From Nannochloropsis salina CCMP1776 (taxonomy: Eukaryota > Sar > Eustigmatophyceae > Eustigmatales > Monodopsidaceae), in the NCBI GenBank assembly GCA_004565275.1, contig SDOX01000126.1, positions 470-64,469 on the forward strand: a stretch of 64,000 nt of DNA, given 5' to 3'. Position numbers and translations under genes: made by a program. Under the pieces are notes generated by a model. That model made no database searches. It was not told the DNA's origin and saw only the letters and a list, made by a program, of their open reading frames with translations. Positions 1-10,820 of the stretch are shown piece after piece (within the stretch, counting starts at the first letter, position 1; every line of letters starts with the position of its first letter).

Positions 1-188
1 CTAACCCTAACCCTAACCCTAACCCTAACCCTAACCCTAACCCTAACCCTAACCCTAACCCTAACCCTAACCCTAACCCTAACCCTAACCCTAACCCTAA
101 CCCTAACCCTAACCCTAACCCTAACCCTAACCCTAACCCTAACCCTAACCCTAACCCTAACCCTAACCCTAACCCTAGCCCTAACCCC
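1..188. repeat. Telomere, (CCCTAA)n
   Basis: Perfect CCCTAA hexamers run from the first base to about 175, followed by one CCCTAG variant and then unique sequence. The C-rich strand at the 5' end means this is the left chromosome end, with TTAGGG on the strand running toward the terminus. The true telomere length is unknown because the sequence starts inside the array. Confidence 0.97.
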
Positions 189-860
189 AAAAGCGACAAG
201 CGGAGAAGATCAAAGAAAATAAAGACTCGCAGAGCTTAGTGAAGGCTAAGTGATGGGGAGGGAAGGCCCTAAGAGAGGCAAGGGGACGAGAAAGGAGACC
301 GGGTGGGCATGAAAGGGATATCAAAGTTCCCGAGAAAGTAGATTTTCCTTCTCCTCTTCCCTTCACTCTGTCTCGTAACGTACCAGAGAGTCTGACACTT
401 TTATTCTCTACTCTCAGTATTGATTTCCTACGTTCTTCTCCTTGTGATCATTTTACTGTACCTTGCCCACCATCTTTTGCTCATCCTCATTTTTTTCTCT
501 CTCTAAAGATTTTCTCTCTCCACTGAATCAGCACTAGTCCTCTTCTTCTCTTGAGGCTTGGGTTGTATTCGACTGGAAAAAAGGGAAGACCAGCTTTTCA
601 GCCATCGCCTCTTTAGGTAGACCGTAATGCGCTTCCTCTCACATTGACACTTCCTCCATGTCGTCCTCCTCATGGTTGCATGTTTTGATTTATCCTGTTG
701 AACCACGGATGGCCATTCTTTTCTTCTCCAAGCTCTTTTTACTCGGTTTCCGCCGGATAAGTAGCGTCTGCGTGACGAAGGTACGTGAATACTTAACCAT
801 TTATGCCATCCCACCTCTGACAAACGAGGCATCCTAACCCAGTTGTAGATGCTAGAGAGC
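189..860. other. Unique subtelomeric sequence, no convincing gene
   Basis: This stretch separates the telomere from the 220-bp satellite. The minus strand holds an ATG-initiated open frame of about 109 codons (832 down to 503) that would encode a very basic protein rich in Arg, Lys and Trp. It matches no family I recognise, and I see no intron or neighbour support. It may be a chance frame or an old gene fragment. Confidence 0.5.
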
Positions 861-2400
861 AACCTTCACTACTATCCCAGGGGATGTGTCAGTCCTGCAT
901 AGAAAGTAGAGGGAAGCGTTTGAGCAACTCAGATCGCACCAAATCCTACAATGCTGCGTGTCGCTTCTGATTTTCTCCTCACCCGAAATACGCATACTCC
1001 CCGCTCACAACCGATGTTAGTAGGAAATCTTCACCATTGTCAAGTGCAAGACTGTTCACACGACTGAAGTCGGTCAGATTCACCTTCACCACTATGCCAG
1101 GGGATGTGAGAGTCCTGCATAGAAAGCAGAGCGAAGGGTATCAGCAACTCAGATCGCATCAAATCTTACGATGCTGCGTGTCCCTTCTGCTTTTTTCCTC
1201 ACCCGAAATACGCAAAGTCTCCGCTCACAACCGAAGTTTGTAGGGAATTTTCACCATTGTCAAGTGGAAGGCTGCCCACACGACTGAAGTCGGTCAGATT
1301 CACCTTCACCACTATGCCAGGAAATGTGCCAGTCCTGCATAGAAAGTAGAGCGAAGCGTATCAGCAACTCAGATCGCATCAAACCTTACGATGCTGCGTG
1401 TCCCTTCGGATTTTTTCCTCACCCGAAATACGCATACTCCCCGCTCACAACCGAAGTGCGTAGGCTGTTCTCACCAACTCCAAGTACAAGGCTTCCCACA
1501 CGACTGAAGTCGGTCAGATTCACCTTCACCACTATGCCAGGGGGTGTGAGAGTCCTGCATAGAAAGTAGAGCGAAGGGTATCAGCAACTCAGATCGCATC
1601 AAATCTTACGATGCTGCGTGTCGCTTCTGCTTTTTTCCTCACCCGAAATACGCATACTCCCCGCTCACAACCGAAGTTTGTAGTTTATTTTCACCATTTC
1701 CAAGTACAAGGCTGTCCACACGACTGAAGTCGGTCAGGTTCACCTTCACCACTCTGCCAGGGAATGTCTCAGTCCTGTATAGAAAGTAGAGCGAAGCGTA
1801 TGAGTAACTCAGATCGCATCAAATTCTACGATGCTGCGTGTCCCTTCGGATTTTCTCCTCACCCGAAATACGCAAAGTCCCCGCTCACAACCGAAGTGTA
1901 TAGGAAGCCTTCAATTTCTCCAAGTTCAAGGCTTCCCACACGACTGAAGTCGGTCAGGCTCACCTTCACCACTATGCCAGGGAATGTCTCAGTCCTGCAT
2001 AGAAAGTAGAGCGAAGCGTATCAGCAATTCAGATCGCACCAAATCCTACAATGCTGCGTGTCCCTTCTGATTTTCTCCTCACCCGAAATACGCAAAGTCT
2101 CCGCTCACAACCGATGTGCGTAGGAAATTTTCACCATTGTTAAGTGCAAGACTGTTCACACGACTGAAGTCGGTCAGATTCACCTTCACCACTATGCCAG
2201 GGGATGTGAGAGTCCTGCATAGAAAGTAGAGCGAAGGGTATCAGCAACTCAGATCGCATCAAATCTTACGATGCTGCGTGTCGCTTCTGCTTTTTTCCTC
2301 ACCCGAAATACGCATACTCCCCGCTCACAACCGAAGTGTATAGTTTATTTTCACCAATGTCAAGTGCAAGGCTGTCCACAAAACTGAAATTGGTCGTTGT
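861..2400. repeat. 220-bp subtelomeric satellite, seven tandem copies
   Basis: The phrase following 'actatgccag' recurs at 881, 1101, 1321, 1541, 1761, 1981 and 2201, a constant 220-bp period with no length drift. Copies differ by scattered substitutions. Each contains a core with cgact-ga-agtcg dyad symmetry and a 'tcctgcatagaaag' block. The last copy breaks off near 2385 and runs into the 84-bp minisatellite of the adjacent gene. The repeated 81-codon open frames in the array are a by-product of the repeat. Confidence 0.95.
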
Positions 2401-3835
2401 GGGGAGCCGTAGGAGTCGTTGAAGGTGCTTGGGTAGGGGTACGAGTCGGTCCTGGAGTAGGCGATGCTGTAGGTGTCGGCGTTGGGGGAGCCGTTGGAGT
2501 CGTTGAAGGTGCTTGGGTAGGGGTACGAGAGGGTCCTGGAGTAGGCGATGCTGTAGGTGTCGGCGTTGGGGGAGCCGTTGGAGTCGTTGAAGGTGCTTGG
2601 GTAGGGGTACGAGTCGGTCCTGGAGTAGGCGATGCTGTAGGTGTCGAAGTTGGGGAGGCCGTTGGAGTCGTTGAAGGTGCTTGGGTAGGGGTACGAGTCG
2701 GTCCTGGAGTAGGCGATGCTGTAGGTGTCGAAGTTGGGGGAGCCGTTGGAGTCGGTGAGGGTGCTTGGGTAGGGGTACGAGTCGGTCCTGGAGTAGGCGA
2801 TGCTGTAGGTGTCGAAGTTGGGGGAGCCGTTGGAGTCGGTGAGGGTGCTTGGGTAGGGGTACGAGTGGGTCCTGGAGTAGGCGATGCTGTAGGTGTCGGT
2901 GTTGGGGGAGCCGTTGGAGGCGCTGTTGCAGTAGGGATGGAGGTCGGAGGAAGCGTTCTGGGTAAGAGCGCTTCGTACACGTTGTAATCAGGATCGACGA
3001 TGAGGGGTGTGCACACCCCGGCGCAGCAGAAGCACTGGCTGGTCACGGTATTCCAGCTGAAGAGGAATGGTACTTCCTCGCCCCCGTTCAATGAGCAGTA
3101 TTCATAGCAAGCCTCCGGGGTGTTGATCGATTGCAGCAGTCGATCTTCAGGATGGTAGAGGGCGATGATGCCTTCATGCCTATTGATTCCAGTGTGCAGC
3201 GAAAGACGACGGTCCTCGAAGGGGGCTAGCCGCTCCCCTTGAGAGAAGCGCAGGCCCTCACCAAAGAGCACAAAAGGCTGCGTGGGGTTGACAGTAGGAG
3301 CTGGTGTGGGCGCGCACGTCGCGTCTTTGTTGCCTTTCAAGTATCGCACTTTTACGATGGCGGGGTTGGCCAGCGGCGTCATGCACGAGGTGTCTGTAGC
3401 ATTCATTAGGTAAGCGAAAGCGTACACCGCGAGCGTCTCAGGGGCACACTGGTCAGCCTTCACCTTGACACGAAAGCGGCGTTTGCCCCCCTTGCGTTTG
3501 GTGAAAGCGACACCCTGCCAGGAAATAGCTGTCACTCCATCCGCATCCTCAACAATTTGCGGCGGTGTATAGGACTTCGAGGACGGACGCATTGCTGTTC
3601 GCTCAACCGATAGCCTGTCCGGCAGGTTCACCTGAAACTCCACGTTGTCCACGGGATCTTTGCTCCTCAGCGTGACGGTGATCTTAGCCATTCCCTTGCC
3701 CGCTACGATCCCACGCCGAGGATTTGGCTTAACATTAGCCGTCAGAGAAAGCCCCGGACACCTTTGAGACACGGTGGTGAAAATACTTGCAAAGCCCAGG
3801 AGAGCGACGAAGAGAACGCAAGAGAAATCTTTCAT
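2360..3835 (-). CDS. Secreted Pro/Thr-rich subtelomeric protein
   Basis: The ATG at 3835 is preferred over the longer frame, which starts with a non-ATG codon. It opens with a typical signal peptide ([20 protein letters not shown]), giving about 491 residues and an apparently intron-free gene. The ectodomain has a beta-rich N-terminal region of about 150 residues, a Cys-rich segment (ACYEYC...[10 protein letters not shown]) that recalls WSC/PAN-like modules, and a mucin-like tail of about six 28-residue repeats rich in Pro, Thr and Ser. No membrane anchor follows the repeats, so it is probably secreted or wall-associated and O-glycosylated. The last 15 or so residues are encoded by the flanking 220-bp satellite. 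The family is not recognised and the function is unknown. Confidence 0.75.
   Translation of the reverse strand: MKDFSCVLFVALLGFASIFTTVSQRCPGLSLTANVKPNPRRGIVAGKGMAKITVTLRSKDPVDNVEFQVNLPDRLSVERTAMRPSSKSYTPPQIVEDADGVTAISWQGVAFTKRKGGKRRFRVKVKADQCAPETLAVYAFAYLMNATDTSCMTPLANPAIVKVRYLKGNKDATCAPTPAPTVNPTQPFVLFGEGLRFSQGERLAPFEDRRLSLHTGINRHEGIIALYHPEDRLLQSINTPEACYEYCSLNGGEEVPFLFSWNTVTSQCFCCAGVCTPLIVDPDYNVYEALLPRTLPPTSIPTATAPPTAPPTPTPTASPTPGPTRTPTQAPSPTPTAPPTSTPTASPTPGPTRTPTQAPSPTPTAPPTSTPTASPTPGPTRTPTQAPSTTPTASPTSTPTASPTPGPTRTPTQAPSTTPTAPPTPTPTASPTPGPSRTPTQAPSTTPTAPPTPTPTASPTPGPTRTPTQAPSTTPTAPHNDQFQFCGQPCT
2401..2935. repeat. 84-bp coding minisatellite
   Basis: An 84-bp unit repeats a little over six times (for example unit starts at 2406 and 2490) and encodes the 28-residue Pro/Thr repeat of the minus-strand secreted protein. 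The length is a multiple of three, so copy-number change keeps the frame. The long plus-strand open frame over the same bases is a shadow of this repeat. Confidence 0.9.
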
Positions 3836-4247
3836 TTTTGGATGCGTGGATTTGTGCTTGAGTATGGTCGCGTGCGGATTGACTGGTCGACCTGTAAGAA
3901 TATGTGCGATCAATTACCCCATTATACATGAATCAAACGGGATACAGCTATCTGCAATGTCTCATTAAGACTTTGTAGGTCTCATAGACGACTACACCAT
4001 GTCAAGAATGTCTGTATCCCTTGATTCCGTTTATGTCCACGGGATTCAGGCCAGGATCTCATTCCGAACCAATGTGCTACTTCTACGACCTCGTGGGTTG
4101 ACCTCAGCAGACAATGTAGAAGGCAAGCGAGAAAAATAAAGCATGAGCAGTGCATAGATGTTTGCGGGTAACGAAAGCGGTAACCCGTCAAAGTATAGGC
4201 ACGAGCTACCAAACTCCGCACTCTGGCTCGAGTGAACACCACTGTCC
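3836..4247. other. Upstream region of the secreted-protein gene
   Basis: This is about 410 bp between the signal-peptide ATG and the composite repeat. I see no gene. It should hold the minus-strand promoter, but I recognise no specific motif. Confidence 0.4.
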
Positions 4248-5340
4248 TTGGTACATGAATCCTCACTTCTCTCGGGCTAACTCGCGAGAGAATGCCGTCC
4301 AATGAATATTCCCCCCGTTTAATCCTAGCTTACGGTTCATATACCAAAAAGAAGATATAATAAATTTTGGACTTTTTTCTTGTCTGTGAGAAAACTCAAC
4401 ATTTAACGGATAGTATATGCTAGGAATCAAGAGTCGACAGAATGGAGGAATTGTGCTACCCTTTTGTCTTGATATGTGAATACTCTCTATTGCGCATTCT
4501 TTCTCGGGCGAACACGCTAGAGAAGTGGTCCAATCAATATTCCTCCTTTTTTGATCTTTCTCTCACGGTGAACGCAATGAGATTAAGATATAAATAAGTC
4601 CTCTATTTATCTCTTCTCTTGGAAGGAATTCAAGATTCCTCGGACATTATCTAGTAAAAATAGTACTACCTTGTCCTGGTACATGAATCCTCACTTCTCT
4701 CGCGCTAAGTCGCGAGAGAATGCCGTCCAATGAATATTCCTAGCTTACGATTAATAAACCCAAAAAAAGATATAATAAGTTTTGGACTTTTTTCTTGTCT
4801 TTGAGGAAATTTTAGATTTAACGGATAGTATATGCTCAGAATACTAGATCGTTGTCAAAATTTATGAATATTTTCAAATCCGCATATTCTTTCGGGCGAA
4901 CACGCTAGACAAGTGGTCCAATCAATTTTCCTCCTTTTTTGATCTTTCTCACGGTAAACGCAATGAGATTAAGATATAAATAAGTCCTCTATCCATCTCT
5001 TCTCTTTGAAGGAATTCAAGATTCCTCAGACATTATTTAGTAAAAATAGTACTAGCTTGTCCTGGTACATGAATCCTCACTTCTCTCGGGCTAACTCGTG
5101 AGAGAATGCCGTCCAATGAATATTCCCCCCGTTTAATCCTAGCTTACGGTTCATATACCACAAAGAAGATATAATAAATTTTGGACTTTTTTCTTGTCTT
5201 TGAGAAAACTCTAGCTTTAATGGATAGTATATGCTAAGAATACTAGATCGTTGTCAAAGATTATGAATATTTTCAAATCCGCATATTCTTTCGGGCGAAC
5301 ACGCGAGAGAACGCGACCCGATGAATATTTCCTCTTCTTA
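4248..5340. repeat. Composite subtelomeric repeat, units of about 390-430 bp
   Basis: The phrase 'gtacatgaatcctcacttc' starts units near 4250, 4681 and 5067. Each unit contains two related halves of about 200 bp. One half carries 'tctctcgggctaactcgcga' plus 'ccgtccaatgaatattcc'. The other carries a diverged 'ctcgggcgaacacgc' plus 'tccaatcaatattcctcc'. Both are followed by an AT-rich 'agatataa' block. The pattern indicates an ancestral 200-bp unit that duplicated, diverged and was then amplified as a pair. A degenerate piece ('ccaatgaatattc') recurs near 5778. Confidence 0.85.
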
Positions 5341-7299
5341 ACTCTTTTTGGTGTACAGAATGATCATGTTTGACGTATTGACGCGAATATGTGGATGACA
5401 TGAGAATCCTGAGGGAGCAGGAGATCAGCGATAGGAGGTTGGGTGAATAGGATATCAGCGATAGGAGGTTGAGAGAGTGTTACAGGATTATATCCTTTAT
5501 GGGCTCTCAGTCCGTACCACGTCGTGCTGATCGCCATTGTATCATGTCATGTTTGCGTCCACCTAATCATTTTGTATGTTATATCATTCTACGACAACAG
5601 GACTGGCGTCGACCAGTGTCTTTAGTTGTCTTCGATTATCTTTGGTCTGTTGGTTATCTTAGTACGAGATTCTTGGATGAATCATTGGTGTACATTCTGA
5701 GGGAGAATAGTGGTCGTACTGAAGAATTAATTGGCTATTGGGTTATCCGCAACGTTTTGGTTTGTTTATTCGCATCACCAATGAATATTCTCGCTTCTCG
5801 ACCGGCATACATACCATAGGATGAAGTTATATCTTTGACTTAGAAAATTCTGTTGTATAGGATAAAGTCCTACTCATGACCAAGAAAGTTTTGTTGAGGC
5901 TTGAAGATTGCTTCATGCCTCATGATTCATATACTTGGGCTGATGTTTGCGTATTTTCTGAGAGGTGGACCCCTCACAAGCGCCCATAAAACTTCGAACG
6001 CTCCCATACAAGCACATATTCACTCACGCGTACTCACACTATACTCAGACGTGACCCATTAGATAAGGAGCACTACATAAGATCGGTGCATATGCATTTT
6101 TGTGGGGGGGAAGGAAGACATGCACATCTTAGAACGTCTTAACACATTTTCCCTGGCTTTTCTCCTCACAATTTTCTTTGGTAATGGCTTGAAATTTTCA
6201 TCAAAGCTAGGGCAAGGGATAAATGTAAGTTCTGGGATGATCGGCTTATGTTCATTGTCAGCCTGCTTACATTGTTGTTTCATTTATTTGGTAAACGCCG
6301 GCTTTTTTTGTTCATGCTAAATTGGATGGGGGGACAAGAAGTGTCAGTGCATGATTTCGCGGTTGTGGCGACGCAAGCCACTTGAGATTTCGTCTTAAAA
6401 TGTAAGTCCTATCTCTCTATCTCATGTTGTAGAACAAGTCGAAGTGCATCTCATACGGGGGAATATATATTGTCTACAGGACTGGTGCCCGGTACTGGAT
6501 ATTGTTCGTGCCTTTGCTTTTCCCATTCTCCTTCGTCAGACGCAAGGATAATGATGGTGCTAATCCTTTGTAATCTCGCGCGCTTTTGTCACCTCCTCAG
6601 CGCTTACTGCGAGACTCCCGATGTGAGCAGGAAACATCTGAGATGGAAGAAATGTAAAGCACTATGAAAGAAAAATCAAATAATCCAAAATTCCCCTCCC
6701 ATTTTTCTCCCGTAGTGCCACGGGGCCTAGTTTTTATACCCTCTTCCTACTGAGGACGTGCCCGTCTACTTCAAGGCAGTGAGTGACCTTTTTTTCTTTT
6801 TCTTTCCCTCCTTTCTCAGACGCTTTGTTCGTTGTAGAAGAGATGCTGCTATTTGCCATGAGCTCAAGAATGATACTCACCAGCGTAATCTCCCCCTCGT
6901 TCTGATTGCATGTTTAATCAGCCAGATGGGCACACTTTCCTTCTGAAGAACGTAGAGAGCATGATAAGAAATGAAGTGTGCGGAAGCATTGAAGCGGGAA
7001 AAGGACAAAAAGATTCGATGTACCTCCAGTTCGCATGTGTGGCTGTAAAATAGCTAATGTAAGAAACATATATTGACAACGAGAACAGGCCCCCAGATTA
7101 TGACGTAGCCGCCCAATACATGGCTTTTTTATTGGGTGCAGAAAGGACGGAAACGTGCGATCTTTTCTCGGCTCGCGACTTCTAGGAAATAAGTCGCGCA
7201 TGAGATCAGTCGTCTCGATCCAATCAGATACTCACGCTTCCATGTCAGTCCTTGACTAGGGCATCGGAACTTCGGGCAACATGGCTACTTTTCCTTTCC
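5341..7299. other. Subtelomeric intergenic region without a supported gene
   Basis: This is mixed-composition DNA with only short open frames (for example 116 codons on plus at 5469 and 95 codons on minus at 7201), none with recognisable domains. An 18-bp direct repeat ('atcagcgataggaggttg') occurs twice between about 5423 and 5471. The right end is the 3' flank of the SART3 gene. Confidence 0.5.
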
Positions 7300-10200
7300 C
7301 TAGCTTTTCATTATCATTTTCTTAAAGTCCTCTTGTGTATAAGTACCGGATGTTTGAAATTTTTCTGATGGCGTCTGTTGAGCTTCTTTCGACTTTTCTT
7401 TGTGTCCTACTTCTTGTCCAATGCTCAATCGACCTTGTTTGCGCTGCAAAACTCTTGGAGCGAAGAACACACGAGCTCTGGAAGGGTTTCTTTCTTCTCG
7501 GGGATCATCTCGCTTATCAGGGAAATTAGGTCCTTCGACCTGGACAGGAAATCGAGACTGTCGCACTTTGACAACCTCATGCAGATTCAGCAGCTTCCCT
7601 ATATTACGTAATTTCAAAGCAGAGGCTACAGGTCCTGGCTCTGTAAATTGGACTAGTGCGGTTCCCTTTCGCTTGCCTGTACACTTGTCCATGGCAATAT
7701 TTACAGCTTGGACCTTGCTTTCTGGTACATGCTCTTCGAAGAGGGCACGCAGGTCCGCAATCCCGCCATTCCAGTTCAACAGACCAGTGAGGAAAATAGT
7801 GGTCGGATGGAAAGTCTTCTTCTCTTCTTCCTGTACTTTTCCCTGAGGTAGCCCTTTTTCACAGTGAGCGGCACGTCCGCCTGTCTCCTCACCGTCTTCC
7901 TGATCATTTGCCTTCGGTGAAATGCCTCCGGTTATGAACTTTATATTGAATGGTAGTATACGAGCTATTCCTTCCGTTTTTTCTACACCTACTCCCTCCA
8001 GACGCCCTTCTTTCACGGCTGCCTCATACAGGGCTGTAGAACGGAGTGTTACGATAGCCATGCCTCTGGGTCTTCCTGACTTGCTCGTCAAGAGCTGTAG
8101 ATCCTCCACTGCGCCTTCGCCCACAATCCCGTCCATAGCCGCCCGGAGAGTTGGGCCGAGCACATTTTTGTCGAGTTTTTTCACAAAGATAGTGCGTCGA
8201 TATACCGCGTCATCCAGCTCACCTTTGGCCTCCGCCCCGTCCTCGGGAGCCCTCCACACTGCTGAAAGAGAACTACTGCCAGCCGTCTGCTCGCTGCTTG
8301 TCTCTTTTGCGCGCGCCCGCTTGAGAGGAGGCTCTTCAGGCGTGTCTCTGACCCATTTTCGATCAACTCCCTCGTCGCGTCCCCCTCGTCCTTCCGTCCT
8401 GGCGGTGCCCCCATTGCCCCCTGTGGCCCCGACTTGCCCGCGCCGCTGGGGTGGACATCTTCCGAGCGAAGCGTTGCCCGTCTGCCGCCTTCCATTCCCT
8501 CCCACCCTCGCATTTCCTCCCTCGCCAAATCCTGGTGGAGGGGCTGAATGCCCTAGTTGATGCCCCGCTCCTGCGTCCTTGCCGGGCTTCGCTCGCCCTC
8601 CCCCTCCCTCTTCCCCCCATCCCCCCTCCCTTCCCGCCTTCGCTGCCGCCTTCCACCGCCCCCGCACCACCCAACCCATCGCTTCCTCGTACTCCTTCAA
8701 ACATCCTCCCTCCCTTGCAACCTCCGCCCACGCCTCCCACGTCGCCGTTGGCGAGTCTTGTACGGCCCTGGCTGCCTCCCGCAGCATCTCCAACGCCGCC
8801 CCCACCCCCCTGTGCGCTCGCGCCCAGACCGCTCCTTCGCTCCACGTCTGCCAATACACTCTGAGCCGGCTCCCCTTACCCAGCCCCGAAGGACCCCACC
8901 ATAGTGTCCAGGCCGTCGTCAGCTCTCCCAGGTCCGTGAGCAGGCCGAGGCGGGCGCGGAGGAGAGCAAGCCGGGCGGCATCCCACTCGGGGTGGAAGGC
9001 CTCCGTCCACGCCTCCGCGTAGCCCACCGCCGCCTCAAAGCCAGCCAACGCCCGGCTCCGCCTCTCTGGCTCTGGCTGTCCCTCACCATCCTCTCCAGCC
9101 CGCACCGCCGCCCATACCCGCCGACGGGCAGCGTCGATGTGCGCCTGCAGCAAGGCGAGCCCTTCCTCCGCCTGCCCCCGAAGGGGCCCTTCCAGCGCCT
9201 CCTGAGCCGCCGCGTCCAGAGCCTCGGGGCCTGCCGCGGTCTCTTCCAAGATCCGAAGGTATCGCAGCCACAACCCCACAGCCCCGGGAGTGCACTTAAA
9301 GGCCCGCTTCACCACGGCCAACGCGGCTGCCGAGGGGGGGGGAAGGGGGAGGGAGGGCGTGCGGAAGCGTAGGGAGAGGGAAGGGAGACCAGATCGATGT
9401 AGATCTCCCACAGGGAAGGAGCAAAGTAGCAGTCTGTGACAGCACGCTCCAACACATGCCGAGCTCTCGATCTTGCCACCTCCCCCCCGCCCTCCTCCCC
9501 TTCCTCGCGTTCCATCTCCACCCCAATGTAGGCCTCCCACAGCCCCACCCTCTCGTGCTTCTTGCGTCCATGCGCCGACAAAGCTCTCTCCACAGGCATC
9601 AGAATACGCTCGAGCCGGCGCTTGCTCGCTGCCAGAAGGATCTTCAGGCGCTTCCCTGCCGCCGCCAAAGCCTCCACCTCGTCGACCACACCCACCGCCC
9701 CTCCCTCCTCGGAGTCGCCTCCTCTCCCTCCTTCCTCCCCTTGCCATCCACCCTTCTTCCTCTCTCGCTTCCACCTATCCATCTCCGCCCTCTCAGCGCC
9801 CACGAATGCCTCCCACTCTGCTTCCAACACCCGGCACCCCTCCAGCAGAGGAACTGCCGCCTGCCGCTCCAACAATCGCACCACGCGCTCCCGCGCCTCC
9901 GCCTTCCTCTCCTCACCCCCGTCCTCCTTGCTTCTTCCCCCCCTTCCCCCCTCCAGACTCTCCCCCTCCATCGCCCATTGTGCATCCCTCGCCCGGCGCA
10001 GCACCCCCATTTCGAAGGTCCGGTACGCCTCCCACACTTTGTGCCCTTCCAACACGTGCATCCCCGCCGCGGCCACCGCCGCCTCGCACGCTCTTCGCAC
10101 AGCTTCCTCCGTAGCCTTTCTCCTGTTCGAGCACCCCTCTCCTCCATTTCCTCCATCCTCTGCCCCTTCTTCCTTCTGACCCTCGTCGTCCTCGACCAAG

Positions 10201-10820
10201 GCCAGATGCACGAGCCGCAGCGTCACGGAACCAGGCATATCCACCAGCGCCTTCTCCTCCAACAATCTCCTCGCAGCTTTGACTCCCCCGCCACCCGGCA
10301 AGGTGGCCTCGTCGCGCGCCCACTCTGACCACGCATCAGCAGGGAGAAGGTACGTGGCCGCAAAAGCGTCGCGGGTGGACCGCAGCTTCTCCAGCACTTC
10401 CAAACCCGCAGGCTTGCCCGCGAGGGAGTGAGCGACCCCGCGCAAGGTCTCGACACAGGCTGTGTACGCATCATACGACGGGTGCGTGGGTGGGTGACCG
10501 CCGCCGGGTTTGCGAGACTCTTTACCAGACGGCATAGGAGAGGCCAAAGAGTCCAGTGCGCCCGTTACCAGGGCCAGGGCCTCCTCCTCATGCACATCGC
10601 TATCCGCCAAGTCATTAACCCTATCAGATTCGCAGGCTTCTGCACCCTCTCCAGCGTCGGTGTCACTGCTGCTGCTGCTATTGCAACTTCCAGTGCAGGA
10701 GGAAGAGATGGAGGCGTCGTCTTGCTCCATCATTACTGCGCCTTGGCTTCCCTTCCCCTCTGTATTGGCCCCACCCTCCTCCTCATCACTGCTCATCGCT
10801 TCGATGCGACGGCATGCCAT
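7300..10820 (-). CDS. SART3: SART3/Prp24-type U4/U6 snRNP recycling factor
   Basis: This nuclear splicing factor would anneal U4 and U6 snRNAs during spliceosome recycling. The N-terminal half is acidic and Ser-rich, then carries HAT (half-TPR) repeats with Trp/Tyr signatures such as HERVGLWEAYIGVE, SLWEIYIDL and VGLWLRYL. Two RRMs follow: one opens RRTIFVKKL with RPRGMAIV as its RNP1-like strand, the second opens TTIFLTGL with KRKGTALVQF. The protein ends in YTQEDFKKMIMKS, which matches the C-terminal LSm-interaction motif of SART3 and Prp24. Length is about 1,145 residues. One intron lies between the HAT blocks. GT at 9389 is clear, but the strong AG at 9327 leaves the frame off by one. The AG at 9307 restores frame but loses six HAT residues, so the exact join is open. 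The start is the ATG at 10820; a second Met lies eight codons in. Confidence 0.85.

Noticed and set aside
503-832. Basic 109-codon minus frame as a transposase remnant
   Set aside because: Arg/Trp-rich composition alone is not evidence. No catalytic motif or terminal repeats were seen.
1037-2009. Repeated 68- and 81-codon plus frames
   Set aside because: They recur with the 220-bp satellite and do not share a maintained reading frame through all copies.
2397-2987. 196-codon plus-strand frame rich in Gly and Val
   Set aside because: It is the antisense reading of the 84-bp minisatellite of the secreted-protein gene.
861-5340. Subtelomeric repeats as terminal repeats of a mobile element
   Set aside because: They are tandem, flank no transposase or polymerase-like frame, and have no target duplication that I can see.
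5469-5819. 116-codon plus frame
   Set aside because: It overlaps a degenerate piece of the composite repeat and shows no domain or intron support.
9456-10328. 290-codon plus-strand frame
   Set aside because: It is antisense to the SART3 HAT region, is Pro/Leu/Ser-rich and has no domain.
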